8,092 bases of DNA from an uncultured Terriglobales bacterium (GCA_955652845.1 CATPBY010000422.1:1-8092), one strand, 5' to 3'. Numbered from the stretch's first letter, positions 1-6,607 are shown. Notes: a model not told the origin generated them from the letters alone. Program-made: numbers and translations.

Positions 1-50
1 AAAGCCTCCCGTAACCATAGAGTGGGAATAAAAACACTTACCTCACGTAG

Positions 51-71
51 GGACAGCCGCCCCGGCTGTCC
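51..71. repeat. Short GC-rich inverted repeat (hairpin)
   Basis: GGACAGCC (51-58) and GGCTGTCC (64-71) are a perfect 8-bp inverted repeat around a 5-nt loop (gcccc). An alternative fold pairs GCCCC (59-63) with GGGGC (75-79). No T-run follows directly on either strand, so it is not a classical intrinsic terminator. Its compact GC-rich shape in non-coding DNA suggests a dispersed REP-like element, but no second copy is present in this window to prove that. Confidence 0.5.
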
Positions 72-152
72 AGCGGGGCAAAACTCGGCAAGCTATTGAC
101 TTCAATTCCGGCCACAAAACTCCAACCCGGATTTTCTGCTTATTTCTAAATG

Positions 153-210
153 AATCACCCGATGGAAATCACCCGACATTGGGGTCACCGTATTTATGAA
201 ACCGTCACCA
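153..210. repeat. Iterated TCACC boxes upstream of the acidic small protein
   Basis: The 10-mer AATCACCCGA occurs twice, at 153-162 and 167-176 (period 14). Two further TCACC cores follow at 185-189 and 205-209, so four copies lie on one strand with start spacings of 14, 16 and 20 bp. They sit 27-80 bp before the start codon at 236. That is where operator or activator sites would lie, but no regulator is known here and the role is inferred from position only. Confidence 0.35.
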
Positions 211-235
211 AACCCACCATAACATCGGAGGCCAC

Positions 236-526
236 ATGACAAACATTTCTCGCAACGTTAATCAGGCGCAGCTGGACGAACTGGGCCTTGGCACAGGCGA
301 CGCCGGACCCGACAGCGCCGGGCAGTCGTGCGATTTGCAACAATTATCGAAAATCGAAGACGCAGCCGACGAGAGCGTCGAGGAGTTGGCCGAGTCCGAT
401 CAGGCGCTCGAAGCTGCCACGGTCGAGGGAATCGAAGACGCGGCCGACCATCCCGAGCGTCCGGTGCATACCCACATCGAGTATGGCCGCCCGGACGATC
501 GGCCGCCACAGAGGCGCTTAGAATAA
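236..526 (+). CDS. Unrecognised acidic 96-residue protein with internal duplication
   Basis: I do not recognise a family. The ATG at 236 is preceded by a strong Shine-Dalgarno GGAGG (227-231) with a 4-nt spacer, the same arrangement as the neighbouring acyl-CoA dehydrogenase; this is the main argument that it is real. The product is very acidic in the middle (about residues 40-73), with a single cysteine (C32) in a Gly/Asp/Ser-rich N-terminal part, and a His/Arg/Pro-rich tail. The hexapeptide IEDAAD occurs at residues 40-45 and 66-71, and the underlying DNA is an 18/19 direct repeat (352-370 and 430-448) with a 26-codon period. The middle looks helical. There is no signal peptide or membrane segment, so it is probably cytosolic. 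It is convergent with the downstream dehydrogenase gene, with 23 bp between the two genes. Other frames are open across the same DNA, as is usual in GC-rich sequence, so some doubt remains. Confidence 0.6.
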   Translation: MTNISRNVNQAQLDELGLGTGDAGPDSAGQSCDLQQLSKIEDAADESVEELAESDQALEAATVEGIEDAADHPERPVHTHIEYGRPDDRPPQRRLE

Positions 527-549
527 GCCTGAAATTTCTGCGGCGGCAG

Positions 550-1692
550 CTAATCCTTGAGCAGCTGCCTTGCGATTACCAGCCGCTGAATCTCGCTGGT
601 CCCTTCGCCAATGGTGCATAGCTTTACATCCCGATAAAACTTTTCTGCCGGATAGTCTTTGATGAATCCGTATCCACCGTGAATTTGCACCCCTTCGTTG
701 GCGCAACGGACTGCCACTTCACTGGCATACAACTTCGCCATGGACGACTCCTGTGTCGTCTTCATCCCCGCGTCCTTCATCGACGCCGCGCGCAGGATCA
801 GCAGTTTCGCCGCTTCAATCTCGGTTGCCATGTCCGCCAGTTTCCACTGGATGGCCTGAAAATCGCTGATGGCTTTCCCGAATTGCTTTCGCTGTTTGGA
901 ATATTTCAGAGCAGCCTCGTACGCACCCTCCGCCATACCCAGGGAAAGGGCGGCAATCGAAATGCGGCCGCCGTCAAGCACTTGCATGGCGTCAATAAAC
1001 CCGTCGCCTTCTTTTCCCAGCAGGTTTTCCGTCGGAATCAGGCAGTCTTCGAAAATTAATTCAGCCGTATCGCTGGCGCGCAGCCCAAGTTTATTTTCTT
1101 TCTTGCCCGGACGGAATCCCCTGGTGCCCTTCTCGACGATGAACGCGGAGAGTCCGTGAGTGTGGGCGGCCCGGTCCGTAACCGCAATTACCACCAGCGC
1201 GTCGGCATAGTGACCGTTGGTGCAAAATGTTTTGGTCCCATTCAGTACCCAGCCGTTCTTTGTTTTCGACGCGGTCATCCGCGCGCTTCCCGCGTCCGAA
1301 CCGGAAGAAGGCTCGGTCAATCCCCAGGCCCCGATGAATTCGCCGGTTGCCAGCTTGCTCACATACTTTTTCTTCTGCGTTTCCGTGCCCGCCAGAAAAA
1401 TGTGATTGGTGCACAGCGATGTGTGCGCCGCCACAATAATGCCGACTGAACCATCTACTCGCGAGAGTTCCTCTATCGCCGTGACATATTCGACGTACCC
1501 CATTCCCGCCCCGCCATATTCCGCTGGAAATACCGTGCCCAGCAGGCCCAGCTCGCCAAGTTCTTTGACCGTGGAAAGAGGGAATTCGCCCGCCTCGTCC
1601 CACTTCATGACATTGGGAGCAATCTCGCGTTCGGCGAACTCGCGCACGCTTTTTTTCAGTTGAAGCTGTTCGTCGTTGAGTTGGAAATCCAA
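550..1692 (-). CDS. Acyl-CoA dehydrogenase (short/medium-chain type)
   Basis: This is a 380-residue FAD-dependent acyl-CoA dehydrogenase, full length for the family. Such enzymes oxidise acyl-CoA thioesters to trans-2-enoyl-CoA and pass electrons to electron-transfer flavoprotein in the cytosol, in fatty-acid or branched-chain amino-acid breakdown. An all-helical N-terminal domain (about 1-120) leads to the first family signature, GLTEPSSGSDAGS, at 124-136 in the beta domain. The C-terminal helical domain has the KQRKQFG stretch at 266-272. The second signature runs from Q336 (QIHGGYGF) to D355. E363 in IGEGTSEIQR matches the catalytic base of short- and medium-chain enzymes. Chain-length specificity cannot be read from this. 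The start is TTG, supported by GGAGG 4 nt upstream (complement of 1697-1701) and by the family-typical MDFxLxxEQ N-terminus. The stop is TAG. It is divergent from the large propeller gene and has no visible partner such as etfAB nearby. Confidence 0.95.
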   Translation of the reverse strand: MDFQLNDEQLQLKKSVREFAEREIAPNVMKWDEAGEFPLSTVKELGELGLLGTVFPAEYGGAGMGYVEYVTAIEELSRVDGSVGIIVAAHTSLCTNHIFLAGTETQKKKYVSKLATGEFIGAWGLTEPSSGSDAGSARMTASKTKNGWVLNGTKTFCTNGHYADALVVIAVTDRAAHTHGLSAFIVEKGTRGFRPGKKENKLGLRASDTAELIFEDCLIPTENLLGKEGDGFIDAMQVLDGGRISIAALSLGMAEGAYEAALKYSKQRKQFGKAISDFQAIQWKLADMATEIEAAKLLILRAASMKDAGMKTTQESSMAKLYASEVAVRCANEGVQIHGGYGFIKDYPAEKFYRDVKLCTIGEGTSEIQRLVIARQLLKD

Positions 1693-1696
1693 GCTG

Positions 1697-1701
1697 CCTC
1701 C
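1697..1701 (-). promoter_or_regulatory. Shine-Dalgarno that fixes a TTG start
   Basis: On the minus strand GGAGG precedes TTG (1692-1690) by 4 nt (cagc). No ATG or GTG gives an equally family-like N-terminus, so this site decides the start of the acyl-CoA dehydrogenase. Confidence 0.7.
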
Positions 1702-1919
1702 AGCCTGCTCCGAGCAAACGCACCAGAACCTTTGATTAGAACACAGCGATATAACCGCGAAAAGATACCCTTCGGAATCGGGCTACGAGGTCAGCTAATA
1801 GGAATAATGGCAACGCGCAAAAGAGAGCCCTTCACTTTTAGCAGCGCTTTCAGATAGCCCCAGTGACCGCTAGTCAGCAGGCTACTTGACGAACACTTTT
1901 CCCGAAGTCCGAACCCGTT

Positions 1920-1925
1920 TAAAAT
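1920..1925 (+). promoter_or_regulatory. Possible -10 element before the Asp-box protein gene
   Basis: TAAAAT is one base from the TATAAT consensus and lies 30 bp before the ATG at 1956, which would give a leader of roughly 24 nt. A TTGACG at 1886-1891 resembles a -35 box, but the 28-bp spacing is too long for the two to work together. The proposal therefore rests on the -10 match alone. Confidence 0.25.
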
Positions 1926-1955
1926 AGCAATTCTTATCTTTCACGAGGCAACCAA

Positions 1956-4900
1956 ATGCGCCGCTTCAATCTGACGATTGGCATAATTGTCCCTCTCCCA
2001 CTCACTCTCGCGTTTTGTCTTTCCGCCGTGACCCTGGCACAGACCCGAACCACGGAGCGGGAAGGGAAGTCAACCGAGCAGCCCACCGTCGCCGAGAGTC
2101 CTGCTCAACCTCCAAAGAACGAGGACCCGCTTTTTAAAGGGATGAAGTATCGCGTCATTGGGCCGTTTCGCGGCGGCCGCTCACTCACCGCATCCGGCAT
2201 TCCTGGTGACCCGACCACGTATTACTTCGGCGCTACCGGCGGAGGCGTCTGGAAGACAACCGACGGCGCTGTCAGTTGGACGCCAGTTTTTGATAAAGAA
2301 TCCGTCTCCTCCATTGGCAGCCTGGCCGTTGCTCCCTCTGATCCGAACATCGTTTACGTTGGCACCGGGGAGGCGTGCATTCGGGGAAACATCTCGCACG
2401 GCAATGGAATTTTTAAAACCGTGGACGCAGGCAAAACTTGGAAGAACATCGGACTGCGTGACTCTCGCGCAATTGGCAAAGTGATTGTCGACCCGAAAAA
2501 TCCCGACATCGTTTTTGTGGCCGCGCTCGGCCACCCCTTCGGCCCGAATACCGAGCGCGGAATCTTTCGCACTACCGACGGCGGCAGAAGCTGGGAGAAG
2601 GTGCTCTACAAAGACGAAAATACTGGCGGGATCGACATCGCATTCGATCCGCGCAATTCCCACATTCTTTTCGCATCGCTGTGGGAGGCCCGGCGCACTC
2701 CCTGGAATCTCACCAGCGGCGGTCCGGGTAGCGGCCTGTATCGCTCCAATGATGGCGGTACGACGTGGAAGAGGCTGGAAGAGCACGGCCTGCCCAAGGG
2801 GCCCTATGGCCGGATCGGGGTGGCCGTCGCGGCCAATTCAGACCGGGTTTATGCTCTCATTGAGGCCAACGAAGGAGGACTCTACCGTTCCGATGACGGC
2901 GGCGAAACCTGGCAATTAGTAAACAACAATCGCGCCTGTTGGCAGCGCGCCTGGTATTACATGCATATTATCGCTGACCCCCAGGATCCGGATGTGCTCT
3001 ACGCCGCCAACGTGGAGTTCTACAAATCCAGCGACGCCGGGCGCACCTTCAATAAAGTAAAAGTTCCGCATGGCGACAACCACGGCATGTGGATCGATCC
3101 CAGAAATTCACGCCGGATGATCGTCTCCAATGATGGCGGTGTTACCGTCAGCCTCGACGGAGGGAAGACTTGGACCGCAGAAAACAACCAGCCCACGGCG
3201 CAGTTCTATCACGTGACTACAGACACTCGCACGCCATACTTTGTCTACGGCGCGCAGCAGGACAACAGCACCATTGCCATTGCCAGCCGCAGCGACGCGG
3301 GCGCAATTGATCGTCCGGAGTGGTATGACGTCGGCGGCGGGGAAGCCGGCTATATCGCTCCCTACCCTCCCGATCCCAACATCGTGTATGCCGGCGATTA
3401 CGAGGGAAAAGTTACCCGCTTCGACAAACGTACCGGCCAGCTGAAAAATATTGCGGAACATCCCGAAATCAGCGATGGTGAAGGCGCGGCCAATCTCGAG
3501 CATCGTTTTCAGTGGACCGCTCCCCTCATGATCTCGCCCCACGATCCCAACGTTCTCTATCACGGTGGCGAGCGTCTGTTTAAAACCACCGATGGTGGCA
3601 TTCATTGGGAGGCCATCAGTCCGGATCTCACTCGCAATGACAAAAGCAAGCAGCAGACATCGGGCGGGCCAATCGACAAAGATGATACCGGCACCGAGTA
3701 TTACGACACGATTTTTGCCCTCGCCGAATCGCCCTTGACCAAAGACTTGATTTGGGTTGGGACCGATGATGGCCTCATTCACCTGACCCGCGATGGCGGA
3801 AAAAACTGGAGCAACATTACTCCCAAGGATTTGCCGGAATGGAGCCGCATCAGCCAGATCGATGCTTCGCCGCACGATCCCGGGACAGCCTATGTCGCCG
3901 TCGATCGCCATCAATTGGATGATTTGCGTCCTTGGATATATAAGACCAGCGATTACGGCAAGAGCTGGACCAAAATCACCAAGGGGATTCCAGACGCCAC
4001 ATTTGTCCGGGCAGTGCGTGAGGACCCCAAAAAACGCGGCCTGCTGTATGCCGGCACCGAGACCGGGATGTTCATATCTTTTAACGATGGCGCGGATTGG
4101 CGCCCCCTTCAACTCAATCTTCCTACCACTCCGGTGCATGACCTGGTGGTAAAGAATGACGATCTCGTACTGGCAACTCACGGGCGTTCGTTCTGGATTC
4201 TCGATGATCTCTCTCCGTTGCGTCAGTTCAACGATCAGGTCGCTGGCCATGACGTCCACCTTTACACGCCAGCTACCGCTTATCGCATTCAGGTCGCGGA
4301 AGACGAAGAGGGAGCAAAGTCGGTGCTGGTGGGCCAGAACCCACCTCCCGGCGCGGCGATCTATTACTACGTCAGGCAAGTTCCCAAAGGGGAGGTGACC
4401 ATCGAAATCCTGGATTCCGCGGGCAATGTGATCCGCAAGTATTCGAGCACTAAGACCGATGAGCTTAGCGAGCCTTTGAATCCGGAAGACAAAAAGCCTG
4501 AGAAGCAGATCAAGGTCGAAGCTGGCCTCAATCGCTTCGTTTGGGACCTGCGATATGAAGGCACCAGGCGCGTGCCCGATTATTACTTGTTTGAATACAA
4601 AGATGGCGTCCGGGGGCCTCGCGCCGTGCCCGGCCAGTACCAGGTCCGGTTGACGGTTGAGGGCAAAATTCAAACCGCTCCCCTGGAGGTGAAACTGGAT
4701 CCTCGCGTCAATGTCAGCCAGGCAGATTTGCAAAAACAATTTGATCTGGGACTGCAGATTCGCGACGAAATCAGCCGCATTTATGACGCCGTAAACCAAA
4801 TCCAGGATGTGCGCGCTCAGGTGGATGGACTCAGAAAGCGCCTTCCAGAAAACGACAGCACCAAACCAATCCGCAATTCGGCGCATGACCTGGATGAAAA

Positions 4901-5222
4901 ACTGGTTGCGGTGCGCGACAATTTAATTCAAATCAAGGTCAAGGCCAACGAAGACTCCCTGGCGTATCCCCAGAAGGTCGACGCCAAGCTCGCATCTCTG
5001 GCTATGGCGGTGGTGGGCGGCAGCGATTCCGCTCCCACCGACGCGTCTTACCAGGCCTTCGAAAAGCTCAAGAGACAGACTGACGATTATCTGGCGCACT
5101 GGGCAGAATTGCAGAGGACAGACCTCGCCGCTTTTCAGAAGATGACCGCAGGCCAAAACATTCAGGCGATCGTGGTCCCCACAGTCGAAGCCACGACAGC
5201 AGGAGGAGAAGAACCCCGCTAG
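1956..5222 (+). CDS. Large exported VPS10/sortilin-like BNR (Asp-box) beta-propeller protein
   Basis: This 1088-residue secreted protein belongs to the bacterial group often labelled 'glycosyl hydrolase, BNR repeat' or sortilin/VPS10-like. A signal peptide covers residues 1-28 (two Arg, a hydrophobic core, cleavage after VTLA); C21 does not fit a lipobox. The mature part opens with the family-typical GMKYRVIGPFRGGRS and includes GTGEACIRGN. Eleven Asp-box motifs (T/S-x-D-x-G-x-x-W/F) have the Asp at 103, 157, 208, 266, 314, 360, 401, 546, 613 and 666, plus a variant with Asn at 710. The sixth ends in Phe instead of Trp. These motifs mark propeller hairpins and are structural, so no glycosidase activity follows from them. 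A beta-sandwich-like segment lies around 859-925 (NRFVWDLRYEG, PGQYQVRL), then a mainly helical tail from about 928 to 1065. The start has GAGG at 1945-1948 with a 7-nt spacer; the stop is TAG. Probable site is periplasm or cell surface; the ligand is unknown. Nothing suggests an operon with its neighbours. Confidence 0.9.
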   Translation: MRRFNLTIGIIVPLPLTLAFCLSAVTLAQTRTTEREGKSTEQPTVAESPAQPPKNEDPLFKGMKYRVIGPFRGGRSLTASGIPGDPTTYYFGATGGGVWKTTDGAVSWTPVFDKESVSSIGSLAVAPSDPNIVYVGTGEACIRGNISHGNGIFKTVDAGKTWKNIGLRDSRAIGKVIVDPKNPDIVFVAALGHPFGPNTERGIFRTTDGGRSWEKVLYKDENTGGIDIAFDPRNSHILFASLWEARRTPWNLTSGGPGSGLYRSNDGGTTWKRLEEHGLPKGPYGRIGVAVAANSDRVYALIEANEGGLYRSDDGGETWQLVNNNRACWQRAWYYMHIIADPQDPDVLYAANVEFYKSSDAGRTFNKVKVPHGDNHGMWIDPRNSRRMIVSNDGGVTVSLDGGKTWTAENNQPTAQFYHVTTDTRTPYFVYGAQQDNSTIAIASRSDAGAIDRPEWYDVGGGEAGYIAPYPPDPNIVYAGDYEGKVTRFDKRTGQLKNIAEHPEISDGEGAANLEHRFQWTAPLMISPHDPNVLYHGGERLFKTTDGGIHWEAISPDLTRNDKSKQQTSGGPIDKDDTGTEYYDTIFALAESPLTKDLIWVGTDDGLIHLTRDGGKNWSNITPKDLPEWSRISQIDASPHDPGTAYVAVDRHQLDDLRPWIYKTSDYGKSWTKITKGIPDATFVRAVREDPKKRGLLYAGTETGMFISFNDGADWRPLQLNLPTTPVHDLVVKNDDLVLATHGRSFWILDDLSPLRQFNDQVAGHDVHLYTPATAYRIQVAEDEEGAKSVLVGQNPPPGAAIYYYVRQVPKGEVTIEILDSAGNVIRKYSSTKTDELSEPLNPEDKKPEKQIKVEAGLNRFVWDLRYEGTRRVPDYYLFEYKDGVRGPRAVPGQYQVRLTVEGKIQTAPLEVKLDPRVNVSQADLQKQFDLGLQIRDEISRIYDAVNQIQDVRAQVDGLRKRLPENDSTKPIRNSAHDLDEKLVAVRDNLIQIKVKANEDSLAYPQKVDAKLASLAMAVVGGSDSAPTDASYQAFEKLKRQTDDYLAHWAELQRTDLAAFQKMTAGQNIQAIVVPTVEATTAGGEEPR

Positions 5223-5355
5223 AGTTCGCTAGGCTTGTTAGCGTTCGCCGGCACCAAGCGGAAACCGACCTTCATCCAAAGTTCTGTGTCCCATAAAAAC
5301 CAGGCACTGCGACTCAGTTTTTCTTTCCTGAACCCGCCCGTACCCTATTACTTTC

Positions 5356-5373
5356 GTGCCATGCGCATGGCAC
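5356..5373. repeat. 18-bp perfect palindrome
   Basis: GTGCCATGC followed by GCATGGCAC forms a perfect two-fold symmetric site, with no mismatch or spacer. It lies 134 bp after the end of the large propeller gene. Perfect symmetry of this length fits a dimeric DNA-binding protein site; as RNA it could fold to a 7-bp stem with a 4-nt loop. No T-run follows it. Confidence 0.55.
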
Positions 5374-5395
5374 CCATGGTTCATTGACCCACCAG

Positions 5396-5425
5396 TGCCA
5401 GCTTGCTACTTTGAACTGGCAAGCT
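5396..5425. repeat. Two overlapping, mutually exclusive hairpins
   Basis: TGCCAG (5396-5401) can pair with CTGGCA (5416-5421). AGCTTGC (5400-5406) can instead pair with GCAAGCT (5419-5425). The two stems share bases at both arms, so only one can form at a time. This is direct sequence observation; whether the region is transcribed is unknown. Confidence 0.4.
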
Positions 5426-5480
5426 TTGGATGTTTCGGCCTCATCCCCGGGTACGACGCATCTTCATTTTGGGGTGGGCT

Positions 5481-5603
5481 ATGAAGTTGGTTCATTTTTG
5501 CTATGCGGCCCTGGGCTTCGCGGTGGCCCGCTGGATTTTTAAGCGGGAGCCAGTGCCGGTAGTGGACCCGGTCACTCGTTTTCGTGCTTCTGGCTTGCTG
5601 TAA
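5481..5603 (+). CDS. Possible 40-residue small membrane protein
   Basis: An ATG at 5481 opens 40 codons to a TAA at 5601. The product begins MKLVHFCYAALGFAVARW and has one hydrophobic stretch (about residues 3-20), flanked by a Lys-Arg pair (KRE, 21-23) and followed by a Pro/Val-rich tail. This would fit a single-pass small membrane protein. Codons are GC-rich at the third position across the hydrophobic part, as in real genes here. Against it, the upstream ggggtggg is only a poor Shine-Dalgarno, and a 6-bp inverted repeat lies inside the frame. I recognise no family. The long stem-loop starts 8 nt after the stop, which could close a short transcript. Confidence 0.25.
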   Translation: MKLVHFCYAALGFAVARWIFKREPVPVVDPVTRFRASGLL

Positions 5604-5610
5604 ACGGCTG

Positions 5611-5662
5611 CTTTGGACGCGTGGTGCCCCGTTGCGTGCTGCTTCGTCTCACGCGTCCAAGG
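5611..5662 (+). repeat. Long stem-loop with a 26-nt loop
   Basis: TTGGACGCGTG (5613-5623) is the exact reverse complement of CACGCGTCCAA (5650-5660). A T-G wobble and a C-G pair outside extend the stem to 13 bp over 5611-5662. The loop is 26 nt. The following sequence (ggtttccttcctttaaac) is T/C-rich but has no uninterrupted T-run, so it is at best a weak terminator. It could instead be part of a structured RNA or a protein-binding inverted repeat. Confidence 0.5.
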
Positions 5663-5853
5663 TTTCCTTCCTTTAAACATCTCTCCAAGAGTTCAGTTAC
5701 CAAAGTGTTGCCCCAGACCATCCCTTTTCCCGCCCAACTGATTACAATTTTGTAAGCCGGGCTCGCATAGTAATCAACTGAATGCCGGAGGCTTTCCGTC
5801 GGACTCAGGCCCAAAAAGTACGGCACAATAGCACGAGGATCAAAAAATTCTTA

Positions 5854-6594
5854 ATGAAGCCTGTACTCTGGTTCGCCATCGCCGCGATTTTTCTGGAACT
5901 GGCGGTGCCCCCCCGGCTGCGTGCGCAATCCGATCCTCCCGAGGTTTCCCTGGGCGAACTGGCGCGTTCTTTGCGAAAGAGTAAAGCGGTTGCGGCGCCT
6001 GCTGCTGACCACACCACAACCGACCACGCCACAAACGACCACCCCGTGATTGACAACGATAATCTCACCCAGGTGATGAATCAGGTCGAAAGTAAGCGGC
6101 TCAACGGCCGAGTGCTGTTTTCTTTCGATCGATCGGGGAAAAGCTTTCAGGTTTCGTCCCCGGATGTTACCTGCAGCCTTTCTTTTAACGCGCAAGCGAC
6201 AGCCTTACTCTCCGATCCTTACGTACCGCAAAACCTGCCACCCGCAGAACTGGCCAAGCTCGAGGGCCCGGCTACAATCGCTGGCGATAACCTGCAAATT
6301 TCCGTCTTCAATGGGACGGGATGGAGTCTCCAGGAAATCACTGTTGGGCTGACAATCCTTCGTACCCGGAACACAAAAACCGCTTCCTACGGCGCCGCCA
6401 GATTGATTCCCGCTGCGGTCGAAAGTGGTGCGTCCGCCGAGAAGCGTTCAGACATCACCATGCTTTACCACCTTAAAGGCGCGGCTGCCCCCCTGACCAC
6501 CACCGTATTCCGTGAAAATCTGGGAATCGCGCTCGCATCCGACCAGGACTGGCACTGGGCCATTGTCGAAGCCAAGGGAATTCCACCAAAATAA
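5854..6594 (+). CDS. Exported protein of unknown function with DH pentad linker
   Basis: This is a 246-residue protein of no family I can name. Residues 1-24 form a signal peptide (MKP, then a hydrophobic core, cleavage after LRA before Q25). The motif SLGELARSLRKSK follows at 32-44. Similar LGxxAR segments recur after signal peptides in exported acidobacterial proteins (family recollection, not checked). Residues 52-66 are a period-5 linker with DH at 52, 57 and 62, encoded by a 15-bp tandem repeat. The rest (about 85-245) looks like a beta-rich domain, with FNGTGWSLQEITVGLTIL at about 154-171 suggesting a sandwich fold. I prefer the ATG at 5854 because the signal peptide starts there, though the GAGG at 5835-5838 is 15 nt away. 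An in-frame ATG at 5782 would add 24 residues but has no ribosome binding site. It ends with TAA, 13 bp from the convergent oxidoreductase. Confidence 0.75.
   Translation: MKPVLWFAIAAIFLELAVPPRLRAQSDPPEVSLGELARSLRKSKAVAAPAADHTTTDHATNDHPVIDNDNLTQVMNQVESKRLNGRVLFSFDRSGKSFQVSSPDVTCSLSFNAQATALLSDPYVPQNLPPAELAKLEGPATIAGDNLQISVFNGTGWSLQEITVGLTILRTRNTKTASYGAARLIPAAVESGASAEKRSDITMLYHLKGAAAPLTTTVFRENLGIALASDQDWHWAIVEAKGIPPK
6007..6051 (+). repeat. 15-bp tandem repeat encoding DH-x3 pentads
   Basis: GACCAC recurs at 6007, 6022 and 6037, giving three 15-bp units inside the exported-protein gene. In frame each unit reads Asp-His plus three residues, and a further Asp-rich DNDN segment follows. Short in-frame tandem repeats of this kind often vary in copy number between strains. 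Confidence 0.6.
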
Positions 6595-6607
6595 AAGCCC
6601 CTCCTTC

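Larger units (their letters stand above)
5223..5853. other. 631-bp gap without a recognised gene, rich in inverted repeats
   Basis: Between the large propeller gene and the next exported protein I see no recognisable gene. The DNA carries an 18-bp palindrome (5356-5373), competing hairpins (5396-5425), GGATG/CATCC (5428-5432 and 5442-5446), CCCGCT/AGCGGG (5527-5532 and 5542-5547), and a long stem-loop (5611-5662). One plausible 40-codon ORF lies at 5481-5603. No clear promoter or T-tailed terminator is visible. A weak CGCTA/TAGCG stem (5227-5231 and 5239-5243) follows the upstream stop codon but has no T-run. The left part (5244-5350) and the right part (5663-5830) show nothing I can name. 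Confidence 0.6.

Noticed and set aside
538..549. A CTGC/GCAG stem between the two convergent genes at the left as a terminator
   Set aside because: Four base pairs with no T-run on either side is within chance expectation.
1091..1723. A 210-codon minus-strand frame overlapping the acyl-CoA dehydrogenase
   Set aside because: It is an out-of-frame shadow of the dehydrogenase, with an Arg/Gly-rich composition and no motif.
1886..1925. TTGACG and TAAAAT read as a full sigma-70 promoter
   Set aside because: The 28-bp spacing is far from the usual 16-18 bp, so only the -10-like element is listed, at low confidence.
3108..4886. A 592-codon open frame on the minus strand inside the large propeller gene
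   Set aside because: It is antisense to a gene with clear Asp-box motifs, has no recognisable domain, and long antisense frames are common opposite GC-rich coding DNA.
5227..5243. A CGCTA/TAGCG stem after the large propeller gene as a terminator
   Set aside because: The stem is only 5 bp with a 7-nt loop and no T-run follows.
5572..5826. An 84-codon minus-strand frame starting at GTG in the intergenic block
   Set aside because: It has no Shine-Dalgarno before the GTG, runs through the long stem-loop, and its product matches no family I know. A degraded gene remnant cannot be excluded.
5782..5853. An upstream ATG extending the exported protein by 24 residues
   Set aside because: No ribosome binding site precedes it and it would bury the signal peptide behind a long charged segment. 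The ATG at 5854 fits better.
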